Part shown: in pieces, positions 48,825 through 57,792 of the stretch
Layout: every line of letters begins with the position of its first letter
Numbering within the stretch: the first letter of the stretch is position 1
Assembly: GCF_026262505.1 (NCBI RefSeq)
Contig: NC_067204.1
Location: 20,367,300-20,431,299, forward strand
DNA from: Trichomonas vaginalis G3
Lineage: Eukaryota; Parabasalia; Trichomonadida; Trichomonadidae
Direction: 5' to 3'
Length of the DNA stretch: 64,000 nt
Position numbers and translations under genes: made by a program
Notes under the pieces: model-generated
The model's database searches: none
What the model was told of the DNA's origin: nothing
What the model saw: the letters and a program-made list of their open reading frames with translations, nothing else

Positions 48825-49067
48825 ATGACGACTAAAGTCACTGAAGCAATGAAACAAAAGTTCTTGGTAGAATACATTAAATCAGGAACTATTCCAGAAG
48901 GTTTTTACATTCATACTATGAAGGATGGTAGAGTTCAGTTTAGAAAGATAAAGCAACCATTAGATAAAGAAGGAATTTTGAGAAAGATTAAACTTCATGA
49001 GGACAGCATTGCTGAACTTAAGAAGAAGCTAGAAGAGTTGGAGAAAGCAGACGACAGTGAGGAATAA
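48825..49067 (+). CDS. Maverick B small protein with FYIHTMKDG motif, 80 aa
   Basis: Paralogue of 46,260-46,685 over its first half (GFYIHTMKDGRVQFRKIK). The second half is a coiled coil ending in an acidic tip (IAELKKKLEELEKADDSEE). The leader has AATAACGTTAGTTTTATTTT, a promoter-like sequence seen before other B and C genes. The function is unknown. Confidence 0.55.
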   Translation: MTTKVTEAMKQKFLVEYIKSGTIPEGFYIHTMKDGRVQFRKIKQPLDKEGILRKIKLHEDSIAELKKKLEELEKADDSEE

Positions 49068-49113
49068 AATATTTCATTAGTTTTATTTTTACTGAAAATT
49101 TTTATTTGGATGT

Positions 49114-49663
49114 AATGACGAAAACTATTGAGATAACAAACTACAATGGTCATGAGTTCAAGAATTTGTTCTTCGTTCCTCGTGAAAATACATTCTATCA
49201 GATACGAGGGAGAAAAGGTAAAGTTAGTTTGAGCGTTTATGACTACAAGCATAATGGAAAGTTTATACAAGCATACGATACAAACGGTAAGCGTGTTTCA
49301 TTAGCTTTGTCAAAACTTACTAACATTTATTTTGACAGTGACTTTGACCTATATGAAGAAGAAAGTGAGTCAGAAGATTATGAGCTGTTATATGAAGCAC
49401 AGCAATGGGAGGAGTTGCAATACTTTTGTAAGTGAGAACGTTAGTGTGAACGTTAGTGAGAACGTTTATTTTTTACAGTAGTGAAGTCGTTAGCGAAGTC
49501 GTTAGTGAGGTGAAGTGGTTGGTGGCTTTGTAAATATTTAAGGTTAAGTTAGTGTTGTCGTTTGTGTTGTAAAATATATGTTAGCAGTTTTGTAAAGTGT
49601 CAAACCGTTATCATGGGTAAGGTGGAACGCAGTGCCGCCGTACCCAAGATAGGGATACTAACT
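49114..49663 (-). repeat. Right terminal inverted repeat of Maverick B (550 bp)
   Basis: Reverse complement of 29,161-29,710; contains the second copy of the repeat-borne gene and the mirrored CTAACG boxes. Confidence 0.95.
49115..49435 (+). CDS. Maverick B inverted-repeat gene, right copy (106 aa)
   Basis: The protein is identical to the left copy at 29,389-29,709 (MTKTIEITNYNGHEFKNLFF and on to an acidic end). I use the ATG at 49,115, which lies one base inside the repeat; a non-ATG codon extends the open frame by three residues but is not shared by the left copy. Transcription runs outward to the element's right end. Its leader (CATTAGTTTTATTTTTACTG) differs from that of the left copy. 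Confidence 0.8.
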   Translation: MTKTIEITNYNGHEFKNLFFVPRENTFYQIRGRKGKVSLSVYDYKHNGKFIQAYDTNGKRVSLALSKLTNIYFDSDFDLYEEESESEDYELLYEAQQWEELQYFCK

Positions 49664-49668
49664 GAAGA
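49664..49668. repeat. Target site duplication of Maverick B, right copy
   Basis: GAAGA, matching 29,156-29,160. Confidence 0.85.
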
Positions 49669-50111
49669 TGCATTCAAAAAAGATGACCTGTTAAGTGGAT
49701 CATCCAGATCAAGTTTTTTGTCGCATTCAATTTGAGCCATTTTCGGATCACCCCCTGTTTTATAAAATTAATAAGTACCCGACGATAGCATTGTGATAAT
49801 GTGTGGTATTTCTTTGTCTCATCTTTGATTTGATTGTGATTATGTGTTCCATTATATTCTGTTAGGATATATTCTTCATCATCCTTTAGAAATGAGATAC
49901 ATGCTTCACATTTATCTGCACTGCACCTGAATTTTAATTTTGTTCCCCCTAAATTTGGATTTTTTTTTAATTGATATGGACAACCTGCATGGCATTCGTT
50001 ATCAATGACAGCTTTCATAGCATCTATATAAGATAGCCTTTCTTTAAGTTCGCATGGTGCATCGATATGCATCGAAAAAATGAAATGAAATTTCAATATC
50101 AAAAAAAGCAC
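49669..50111 (-). pseudogene. MULE transposase, N-terminal zinc-finger part
   Basis: This is the front part of the MULE gene cut by Maverick B. I favour the start MHIDAPCELKERLSYID (ATG at 50,072) over the longer frame, which runs into repeats. It holds a WRKY/FLYWCH-type zinc finger: HAGCPYQLKK, KLKFRCSADKCEACISF and YNGTHNHNQ, the Cys-Cys...His-x-His pattern of MULE DNA-binding domains. The frame stops at 49,674 and does not line up with the catalytic half, so a frameshift preceded or accompanied decay. Confidence 0.75.
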
Positions 50112-50720
50112 AAAATTTGAAAAAATTCACAAATCTCGGTTTCTGAAAGAAAATGGCCTCTTAAACTTTGTGCATATATTCATCTATAAGACACATTGCA
50201 TCCATATATTATTTAGCCAACACAACTTATCTGGTATCGAGAAAATTCAAAAAAAGCACAAAATTTGAAAAAATTCACAAATCTCGGTTTCCGAAAGAAA
50301 ATGGCCTCTTAAACTTTGTGCATATATTCATCTATAAGACACATTGCATCCATATATTATTTAGCCAACACAACTTATCTGGTATCGAGAAAATTCAAAA
50401 AAAGCACAAAATTTGAAAAAATTCACAAATCTCGGTTTCCGAAAGAAAATGGCCTCTTAAACTTTGTGCATATATTCATCTATAAGACACATTGCATCCA
50501 TATATTATTTAGCCAACACAACTTATCTGGTATCGAGAAAATTCAAAAAAGCACAAAATTTGAAAAAATTCACAAATCTCGGTTTCCGAAAGAAAATGGC
50601 CTCTTAAACTTTGTGCATATATTCATCTATAAGACACATTGCATCCATATATTATTTAGCCAACACAACTTATCTGGTATCGAGAAAATTCAAAAAAAGC
50701 ACAAAATTTGAAAATTGCTC
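50099..50720. repeat. 148-bp tandem repeat, about four copies plus part
   Basis: Units begin at about 50,100, 50,248, 50,396, 50,544 and 50,691, with steps of 148, 148, 148 and 147 bp. Each contains CAAATCTCGGTTT(C/T)(C/T)GAAAG and ACTTTGTGCATATATTCATC. Copies are nearly identical, so the expansion is recent. It sits directly upstream of the MULE start, where it may multiply its promoter. Open frames in it arise only because the repeat itself is open. Confidence 0.9.
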
Positions 50721-50905
50721 GGTTCTACATTCAAAATAAATTTCATTAATTTTTACGTACATATTAAGGTACTTATCTTCTACATATATAATCTTCATTA
50801 GATATATACAAGGTCAGGTATGAGGGGCTTCCAGGGGCTGCGCCCCTTCTAGCCCCGAAGATGTTTAAAAAAAGTTGGAATTGAGGTAAAATTAGATGTT
50901 TAGTT
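50721..50905. other. Spacer with nested GC hairpin; possible left boundary of Maverick C
   Basis: GGGGC (50,824) pairs with GCCCC (50,852-50,856) around an inner GGGGCTGCGCCCC. A Maverick-type end (AG...) could lie here, but the matching right end is outside the window, so the boundary is not fixed. Confidence 0.35.
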
Positions 50906-51979
50906 TCATGGAACTTGACTGTCCATTGCATCTGCCATTTGTTGGTCGTCTTCTGATGGTGTTCTTGAATGATATTCTTCTTCTTCGGGTACAAATTCGT
51001 CATCATCAGGTGAGTCTTGTGGTTCATCTTCTTGAGTAGAGTCTTCTTCTTCAACATCAAAGTCATCTGGTGTATCGAACTGAATGTATGAAAGCCAAAT
51101 GTTGTATGTGTTTTCCAATTGGCTTTCAAACTTGAGATACATTCCATGCATGAGTGTTATTTCAGTTTCAACGTAGAGTTGCTGACGTGGCTTGAAGACA
51201 TGCATGAGAATTGGTCCTCCAAATTCGTCCTTGAAAAACTTGCAGTAGCAAACATAAACTGAGATAGAGTCTCCTTCTTCAATGTCTTCTGCTTGGTTAA
51301 CGAAATGAATAGCAATTTTGCGTACTTGAATTGTGTTGTTGTCTGAGTAAAATAATGGTTTGAACTTGGGGTTGAGTGAGCTAAGACATTGCCATTTTGC
51401 TGTTTCTTGTCCGTACTCACGTTCTTCTTCGTCATCCTGATATCCGTAACTCTTTAATTTGAATTCGACCCAAAACTGTTCGACTTTTTTTGCAGCTTTG
51501 GGTGGAAGACTTTCAATAAGCTGACATATAGTTCTGTCAACCATTATCTTTGTTATTGTTGGAAAATAGTTGACAATTGTGTCACCTAATTCGAATGGGT
51601 CAGGTGTTTCTTTTTGTAGTTTGGTAAAGTCTGCAAGAACTTTGTTGAGTTGTTCACAATATTCTTTGTTAAAAGTTGCAGCAACTCTTTCTTCTGGCTT
51701 TGAATTGAAGTATTCTTCAGACAATCTGAGTAGTATTTTGCGTAGTTCAGCGTTGCTGTGGTTCTTTGTAATACGGAGCTCGTTTGGTATTGTTTTTGGT
51801 AGTGAAAGTGGCTTTGGATTGAGCGAATTGCAGGACAAATTTGAATTTGAATTGTCTGTTCTGCTTGGAGAATGTGTAGATGCTGCAGTTTGATATTGAG
51901 GCTCTAAACCTGTGGGTGCTGAAAGTTTGCAAGCAATTTCTTCAGGTGAATTTGGAGCGAACACGCTAGCGAATGCCAT
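50906..51979 (-). CDS. Hypothetical protein with acidic tail, 357 aa
   Basis: The open frame MAFASVFAPNSPEEIACKLS has a Ser/Asn-rich start, a helical middle (ELRKILLRLSEEYFNSKPEE; FEL...IMVDRTICQLIESLPP), then beta-rich sequence (IQVRKIAIHFVNQAEDIEEG; DSISVYVCYCKFF; LYVETEITLMHGMYLKFES) and a 60-residue Asp/Glu tail. GC content is higher than in neighbouring element genes. No family is recognised. It points outward from Maverick C, like the repeat-borne gene of B, and may be the leftmost C gene. Confidence 0.6.
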   Translation of the reverse strand: MAFASVFAPNSPEEIACKLSAPTGLEPQYQTAASTHSPSRTDNSNSNLSCNSLNPKPLSLPKTIPNELRITKNHSNAELRKILLRLSEEYFNSKPEERVAATFNKEYCEQLNKVLADFTKLQKETPDPFELGDTIVNYFPTITKIMVDRTICQLIESLPPKAAKKVEQFWVEFKLKSYGYQDDEEEREYGQETAKWQCLSSLNPKFKPLFYSDNNTIQVRKIAIHFVNQAEDIEEGDSISVYVCYCKFFKDEFGGPILMHVFKPRQQLYVETEITLMHGMYLKFESQLENTYNIWLSYIQFDTPDDFDVEEEDSTQEDEPQDSPDDDEFVPEEEEYHSRTPSEDDQQMADAMDSQVP

Positions 51980-52450
51980 TATGAAAAATAAACTGTTTTT
52001 TTCGGACTACTCATAGAAAAGTTTAAAATAAACCGTTTTCGTCAACGGAGACCCCCTCTATTTTTTTATTTTATTTAATAGTTACCGTTGGCAAACCGTT
52101 CCATCTCAAATATTGAATGAACTATAAACGTTTTTTGTTTTCTATATATACTTTTTTGTCCAACGGTAAAACTTTTTACACAACGGTTTTTGAGAGTCGT
52201 CGCCGTTGACTTTTTTTGTAGAGCACTCAAAATAGTATAACTTTGTCCGGACAAGTAAGGGTCTATCGTCGCTACAGGAAAAGTTACAGGCGTTCCAAGG
52301 AAGTACTTTGAGAAGCCTTTTCTCCATTATAGAATGAGATAGGACGGTTATTTTACAAAACTGACAACACTTTGACCGAGTAGTTTTTTGTGCTGAACAA
52401 AAAGTGTCATATAAACATCTGTCAAAAACCGCTTTTTTACTTCACTTAAA
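51980..52450. promoter_or_regulatory. Divergent control region with AACGG boxes
   Basis: CCGTT/AACGG occurs at least seven times between ~52,029 and ~52,210 (for example TACCGTTGGCAAACCGTTCC, CAACGGTAAAAC, ACACAACGGTTTTT, CGCCGTTGAC). This core resembles Myb-type recognition sites. The region separates the outward gene 50,906-51,979 from the rightward gene set of C. Confidence 0.45.
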
Positions 52451-52710
52451 ATGCCACGTAAGCTACGTAAGAATATACGTAAGAGGAAGGAGCATTGAAA
52501 CATCCAAGAGTAAAACTGACACCACAACAACAGTTGCAACAACAAATGATGAATGACCCCACTATGTTGCAACAAATGTCAAGCAACCCTATGCTTTTAA
52601 ACCGAGTTATTGGTGCACAGAGTGGAGGTTTAAGAGCGGCACTTTTAGCGAAAATGGCAGGCTATGGTGGAGCTGCAGACGGAACAGCTATAACCCTCAA
52701 AGTCAAATGA
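52451..52710 (+). pseudogene. Maverick C small basic Gln-rich gene (broken)
   Basis: The start MPRKLRKNIRKRKEH is very basic; further coding sequence has RVKLTPQQQLQQQMM and SNPMLLNRVIGAQSGG. A basic, Gln-rich core-type protein is possible. Its end overlaps the next start (ATGA). The frame is interrupted about once. Confidence 0.4.
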
Positions 52711-53410
52711 ATTTGAGTTCACTCAAAAATCAAATAACAGATGTCAAAAAGTCAAACATAGACATACAGAAACAAATAAGTGAAAACGAAAAGAAACTAG
52801 AATATGACAGACACACAAAGAAACTCAATGAGTTAAACGTAGAGAAAAAGAAGAAAGAAGAACAACTGAAAGAACTAAGTACAGAGGAATATGCGAAAAA
52901 AGTGTCAGAAAAAGCAGCAGAAGTAGCAAAAATGGAACAAGATGTTTAAATTTGAAAAACCATACTACTCAATATAAAGTACTGAAAGATGAAGAGATAA
53001 AACAAAAAGCCCTGAAGACATATATGGATAGCGATGAGTATAAAAAAGAAGTTGAAGCAAATGTAAAGGCAGAAAAACTTTTACAGTTGCAAAACCAAAC
53101 CGTACAGTATGAAAACTTAGCACAAGAAAGTAAAAATAACGACGCAGCCATGCAAAAGGCAATGAAAAGCGCAGAATATATAAAAGCTAACCATGACTGG
53201 TTAGATGCCCAAGCCAACGCTAAAGCAGCCCAGCTTATAGGGTCAATAAGGACAAAAATACAAGCGGATGAAGACAGTTCAAATGAAGCTTTAACAATGC
53301 TGACTTTAAGAACGCCTTCGAAGCTCTTCATAGTAAGGTGAAACAAGTGAACGACTTCTCATCTGGAAAGAAACTGAAGTCTGAAGGTTTCGACAAAGAG
53401 TTAAAGAAGT
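52707..53410 (+). pseudogene. Maverick C coiled-coil structural gene (broken)
   Basis: Starts MNLSSLKNQITDVKKSNIDI, then long charged helices (QKQISENEKKLEYDRHTKKL; ALKTYMDSDEYKKEVEANVK; AMKSAEYIKANHDWLDAQ). Likely a helical virion or scaffold protein. The frame is interrupted a few times and the region may continue into the next gene. Confidence 0.4.
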
Positions 53411-53420
53411 AGCACAAAAT

Positions 53421-54559
53421 ATGACGAAAATAACAGATGCAGCAACGAGACAGGCAGTTCAAAGTGCCTATGACGCCGTTAGAGCAACTGTTGTGGAAAG
53501 TCAAGAAAAAGAGTTACAACAGACCAAAACAGACCTAGTAAATGCTTTCTTAAAAACGAAAAGTCAGGTAGGACATATGCTGCAGATGGAACATATGTGC
53601 CAGCTGGTGGAACTTATATACCAGCTGGTGGAACTTATATACTAGCTAGTGGAACTTATATACCACCAAACCCTCCAAGAGAAGCACCTGCACCAGGACT
53701 ACCTAAAACATTTACATCGTCACATGGACACAGACACAGGCATGCACCAAAACCAACACAACAACCAACAGTTCAAAATCCAGCACAACCACAACCAGCA
53801 CAGCAACCAACAGTTCAAAACACTGCACCACAACCAACAGTTCAAAACACTGCACCACAACCAACAGTTCAAAACACTGCACAACAACAACCACAAACAG
53901 AGCAAGGACATAAAAGAAGTAGAGAACAAGGAAACCAAGATTTCTTAAAAATGCTTAAAGAAGACTATGGTTACCCAGCTACTCTTGACTTTAGTGACAG
54001 ATATAAAGAAGCTATTAGAAAGTTCAAGGAAGGAAATACTGACCCGAACCTATTTAGCTTTATGGCTCAGCACCAAATGGGATATAATTTCAAACCTGGA
54101 AAATACAAGCTCGCTAAGGGATATGATTTAATAGCATATCATCCAAATGACATGAACGAATTTACTCCGAGATATTTGGTGTCAGAGCTAAATGACAATT
54201 CAACTCCCGTCATGAAACGCGTAAAAAATAGAGACGGAACGAAAGAAGAAAGGTTTATGAGTCCGGATGACTTAGATAGGGAACTTGTTAAAAACGGTCT
54301 CGGAATATATGAAATGCCAGCAGATGAGGTACAAGAAACTCCACAGGAAGAAGTTCAGATACAACCAGACATGGAAGAAATAGTTCAGCAACAACAGCTA
54401 GAAGAGCCTGAAGGAAACGAACAAGTCCCTCCTTTGGAAACTAACTTCACAGAACTAGATGAAGATTTGGAACAGCCGAAAAATCTTGACCCTCAACAAG
54501 AGTATGAGGAGAATATGGAATCTTTCCAAGAGTCTAAGAAAAATTCGGCTGACATGTAG
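53421..54559 (+). pseudogene. Maverick C Pro/Gln-rich structural gene with tandem repeats (broken)
   Basis: The first part is helical (MTKITDAATRQAVQSAYDAV). Then come three PAGGTYI-type 21-bp repeats (53,595-53,660) and four QPTVQN(T/P)A-type repeats (53,760-53,885). The rest is a folded-looking region: FLKMLKEDYGYPATLDFSDR, YDLIAYHPNDMNEFTPRYLV and an acidic Gln-rich end. It lies upstream of the capsid, where A also has an unnamed structural gene. The frame is interrupted about once. Confidence 0.45.
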
Positions 54560-54573
54560 AAGAATATCGAAAA

Positions 54574-54876
54574 ATGTTTGCCGACATACAAAAGACTCCA
54601 ACATCAGATGAAAATATTCAGCATAGAATGGAAGAACTGAAAGAAAATGTACACAAATACAACAATCCTTTTTACTTACGAGCATATAACGTTCAATCTT
54701 TGGATGAACTCGGTGAAAATAAAAGGTTAAATTTCAACAAAACATATAGAAATGAAACATTGTTTAAAGTTCATTCAGAACCTAACCAATATGGAAACAA
54801 ACCTACTTTTGTTTCTGCAGACTATGGAACTACAATGAGATGGGGTCATAAAGCTAACCGGATAGGTGGTTCATAA
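54574..54876 (+). pseudogene. Maverick C structural fragment before capsid
   Basis: The coding stretch MFADIQKTPTSDENIQHRME has helix then mixed sequence (LRAYNVQSLDELGENKRLNF; FVSADYGTTMRWGHKANRIG). It probably belongs to a larger gene spanning its neighbours. No family is recognised. Confidence 0.35.
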
Positions 54877-54911
54877 ACTTACAACCACAATTCCAAGAAG
54901 TTGTAGACGCA

Positions 54912-55820
54912 ATGGAAGTGAATGGTGAACCAGATTTAGCTGGTATTTTCAGCGCGGCTTTAATGCCATTGAAAGATATGAAAGATGCAGATATTTTGAA
55001 CCAGTATGAAATGAACATGGCTGATGGAAATATAACACCTGACGTTCTAGAACATTTATCTCAAAGAACTACACAGAACCATAGAGATGGTATATTTGGT
55101 GAAGAGTTTAGAAAGAGAGTTAGGGAGAGAGAAGGAAGAGAACCTATTGTACATGACCTTGCAAACGAAAGTTTACAAAATGTCATAAAAACTTACTTTG
55201 CAGACAATGAACCGAGAAGGGATGAATATTTAAGAAAACTCAAATGGACAGTACCAAATGAAATGTTAGTATTGAAAAACATGTTCCTTGACAAAATAAA
55301 ACCAACTACAGAAATAAATGACCCAAGACTGAAAGATTGGGTAAAAGCTTTCCCATTCACAAAAGATATTGTTGGTAACATGGAAAGAAAACCAGAATGG
55401 CTACAAAAACATATATTTGGAAACGAGCTTATTCCATATGGACAAGCTCTGTTTGAAGAGCTTGAACCGGAAACTCAGGAAAGAGTCATGCAAACAATAC
55501 GCGAAGACTCAAATACAAACTATGACAAAATCTTTCTAGGATATAGGTTACCTGAGATGGGCGACCAGAGCCCAAAGGCAAAAAGGACATGGGAAATTTA
55601 CAACATACTAGGTGAACATGAGGCAAAGATGCAACAACTTAAAGCAGAGGGCATGTTACCAAAAGCGACACCAAAGAAGAGAAGAGTAGAACAAAGTGAA
55701 AGTAGTGAAGAAGTAACTTCATCTAGTGAAAGTAGTGGCAATGAAGGAAAAAGAAGAGTTAAAAACTCAGCCAGGAAGAAAGTAAAGCTTGGTCCACGTG
55801 GGTTCTATTATGACACATAA
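54912..55820 (+). CDS. Maverick C hypothetical structural protein, 302 aa
   Basis: Open frame MEVNGEPDLAGIFSAALMPL with acidic helices (VLEHLSQRTTQNHRDGIFGE; LVLKNMFLDKIKPTTEINDP) and a Ser/Glu then Lys/Arg tail (SSEEVTSSSESSGNEGKRRV, ARKKVKLGPRGFYYDT). It ends 32 bp before the capsid start. A portal-like, scaffold or minor capsid role is possible; no motif decides it. It may be the end of the larger gene that begins upstream. Confidence 0.45.
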   Translation: MEVNGEPDLAGIFSAALMPLKDMKDADILNQYEMNMADGNITPDVLEHLSQRTTQNHRDGIFGEEFRKRVREREGREPIVHDLANESLQNVIKTYFADNEPRRDEYLRKLKWTVPNEMLVLKNMFLDKIKPTTEINDPRLKDWVKAFPFTKDIVGNMERKPEWLQKHIFGNELIPYGQALFEELEPETQERVMQTIREDSNTNYDKIFLGYRLPEMGDQSPKAKRTWEIYNILGEHEAKMQQLKAEGMLPKATPKKRRVEQSESSEEVTSSSESSGNEGKRRVKNSARKKVKLGPRGFYYDT

Positions 55821-55852
55821 ATTCAACTATTCTATATTTTTACCCATATGAA

Positions 55853-57463
55853 ATGTACGCCGCTCAGAATATAACGCCAACAGTTTTGGATGCCATGAAT
55901 GGAAATGTTTCCGAATGGTATAACGAATGCGACAATGCCATTAGAAGGTCAGAAATAGTTCCTGGAACTTACGAATATACAACTGCTGTTTCTTATGGAA
56001 ACGTAGGTGAGTTTGGAGAAGGTTCTTCAACAACAGTAGATATTGCTTGCGACAGGTTTCACATTATTTCTATTGACAACTCATTCTTATACGTGGAACA
56101 AGACATTGAAATAAAACCTTCTGCTGACTTGAGAGGTAAGAAAGGTTGCAATGGTATTTTCTATGTCGGATACCAATATGCTCCAGAAGTTTTCATGGGA
56201 TATAAGATATATTCTAACTCTGACTTAGTTCAAACAGTAACATGGGCAAACTATGAATGGTTCGCTTTAAGAAACTCAGTACAACCACAAGCTAGAGAAC
56301 AAACAGACCAGTATGCAACTATTGAGAAAATAAGAAGACTTGACCCTAACGTTCCAGGAGTTTATGTTAACCTTTCTGGTTCAGATGGAAATGCTGTCAC
56401 TAAAGTAAAACTGAAACTTAGAGTTCCTTTGTCATCTTTCCTCATCTTCAGGTTTTTAAGATACTTGCCAAACTGGGCAGGAAAAATTTCTATTGAACTT
56501 ACTCCAAGCAAAAATAACTTAGTCATTGCACCAACGCAAGACCCATTCACTCTTACAGACGTAAAGGGAGCAAATCAAACGTCATTCGCCGAATTTTGCA
56601 AAGACAAAGTTGACTTAGACTTTGGTTTCTCAAACCTCAACACTGAAGTAAAGTATTATTTCAATGCTGCTGGAACTGCTTGGGACCCAGTTAAGTTCAC
56701 ATGCAAACAGTTTGAATGCAAGAGAATAGAAAGCAGACTTGCAGTCTATATGTTGGACCCAGATATTTCAAATGCTTTAGCTGCCAAATATATTGCAGTT
56801 CCACTTATGTTCCCTATACACCAAATATCTGTCAAAGACTTTGCAGGTGAAGTTGGAAACCAAAATCCAGGAACCGCAGGTGCAAGAACAGATATTGCTT
56901 TAACAACTGCAATGAAACACGCAGATACTATGTTTGTACTGTTCAGACGAACTATAAATGACTATTCTTGTTTCTACAACCCCGGTATTAAATATCATAT
57001 AAACATAGATGGCAAATATTATCCAAGAGAAGAATATTCTACAGTTGAGGATATGAGGTCATACAACTTGACATTAGATGCTATGAACTTTAACAACAAC
57101 TTCACAACAACCATTAACCCTGAAATGCAAAGTTCTATTATGCCATATGTGAAAGTATGGACTCATACAGGAGGTCAAAAAACTCAATATACAAATGGAG
57201 ACCGTTCAAACTTTTGGCTTGGCATTCCATTTGCTGACTCAGAAGACTTTATGGGTGGTATTTCAACTGTTGGTACTGTACAAATACAATATACTGGTGA
57301 CAGAGACGGTCCAGATGAATTGAGAGCAAAGAAGTTTACAAAACCAATAGCACTTTTCACGGAAGATGCTCTTTTGAAGATTCGTTCGATGAAACCTGCT
57401 GGGGCTCCTCAGATTGGCATAACGACAGCTTCCATCGAGCAGATTTTGGCAGCAGGTCAGTAA
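55853..57463 (+). CDS. Maverick C major capsid protein (double jelly-roll)
   Basis: The 536-residue open frame starts MYAAQNITPTVLDAMNGNVS. It has FFYVGY-type barrel strands (CNGIFYVGYQYAPEVFMGYK) and the diagnostic segment VKLKLRVPLSSFLIFRFLRY followed by LPNWAGKISIELTPS, parallel to the B capsid. Later VPLMFPIHQISVKDFAGEVG and MFVLFRRTINDYSCFYNPG belong to the second barrel. It is the best preserved C gene. The ATG is the first after an AT-rich leader. Confidence 0.8.
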   Translation: MYAAQNITPTVLDAMNGNVSEWYNECDNAIRRSEIVPGTYEYTTAVSYGNVGEFGEGSSTTVDIACDRFHIISIDNSFLYVEQDIEIKPSADLRGKKGCNGIFYVGYQYAPEVFMGYKIYSNSDLVQTVTWANYEWFALRNSVQPQAREQTDQYATIEKIRRLDPNVPGVYVNLSGSDGNAVTKVKLKLRVPLSSFLIFRFLRYLPNWAGKISIELTPSKNNLVIAPTQDPFTLTDVKGANQTSFAEFCKDKVDLDFGFSNLNTEVKYYFNAAGTAWDPVKFTCKQFECKRIESRLAVYMLDPDISNALAAKYIAVPLMFPIHQISVKDFAGEVGNQNPGTAGARTDIALTTAMKHADTMFVLFRRTINDYSCFYNPGIKYHINIDGKYYPREEYSTVEDMRSYNLTLDAMNFNNNFTTTINPEMQSSIMPYVKVWTHTGGQKTQYTNGDRSNFWLGIPFADSEDFMGGISTVGTVQIQYTGDRDGPDELRAKKFTKPIALFTEDALLKIRSMKPAGAPQIGITTASIEQILAAGQ

Positions 57464-57465
57464 GT

Positions 57466-57774
57466 TGTTCTTGAACTGACTTCTCTCCGTCAAATATTGA
57501 CAGTACGCCAGTTTTGACATAATATTGTATTATAAACTTACCTTTAGAAATATCTGTAAGTTTTGTTATATTTTTGTCTGCTTCAAGAACTTTCACACAT
57601 TTCAGTTATACCAACTTTCTTTGCTTTATGAAAATATTTTGGTTCAGCAAAGACTGCTATTCTATAACATTTTCCATTGTTTGTGTAAAGAACTATTCTG
57701 TCAATGTATTTGTATTGTTTGTGTGTGTAAACTTTGTTCTGCTTCAATTCGAAGAGATACTCAAATACGTCCAT
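57466..57774 (-). pseudogene. Maverick C small gene after capsid (broken)
   Basis: The start MDVFEYLFELKQNKVYTHKQ and later segments (DRIVLYTNNGKCYRIAVFAE; KGKFIIQYYVKTGVLSIFDG) are beta-rich. Position next to the CCG gene on the opposite strand recalls the B gene at 33,475. The frame is interrupted. Confidence 0.35.
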
Positions 57775-57792
57775 CTTTTTATTCTAAGTAAA

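Larger units (their letters stand above)
29161..49663. mobile_element. Maverick/Polinton element B (20.5 kb, both ends present)
   Basis: A complete virus-like DNA element nested in a MULE transposase gene. It starts AGTTAGTATCC, ends with its inverse, and has 550-bp terminal inverted repeats that looked identical where compared, pointing to a recent insertion. Parts: a gene within each repeat, four abutting small genes, packaging ATPase, CCG-family and penton-like genes, fibre genes, integrase, KilA-N/GIY-YIG gene, acidic-tailed gene, PolB, capsid and several small virion candidates. PolB and capsid are open; roughly half a dozen genes are interrupted. Confidence 0.95.

Noticed and set aside
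50168-50711. Repeated MCIYSSIRHIASIY frames
   Set aside because: Produced by the 148-bp tandem array; no evidence of a protein.
50099-50720. CRISPR-like array
   Set aside because: Units are 148-bp tandem repeats without unique spacers in a eukaryotic context.
53712-53938. Minus-strand Val/Leu/Cys-rich frames
   Set aside because: Shadows of the Gln/Pro-rich tandem repeats on the plus strand.
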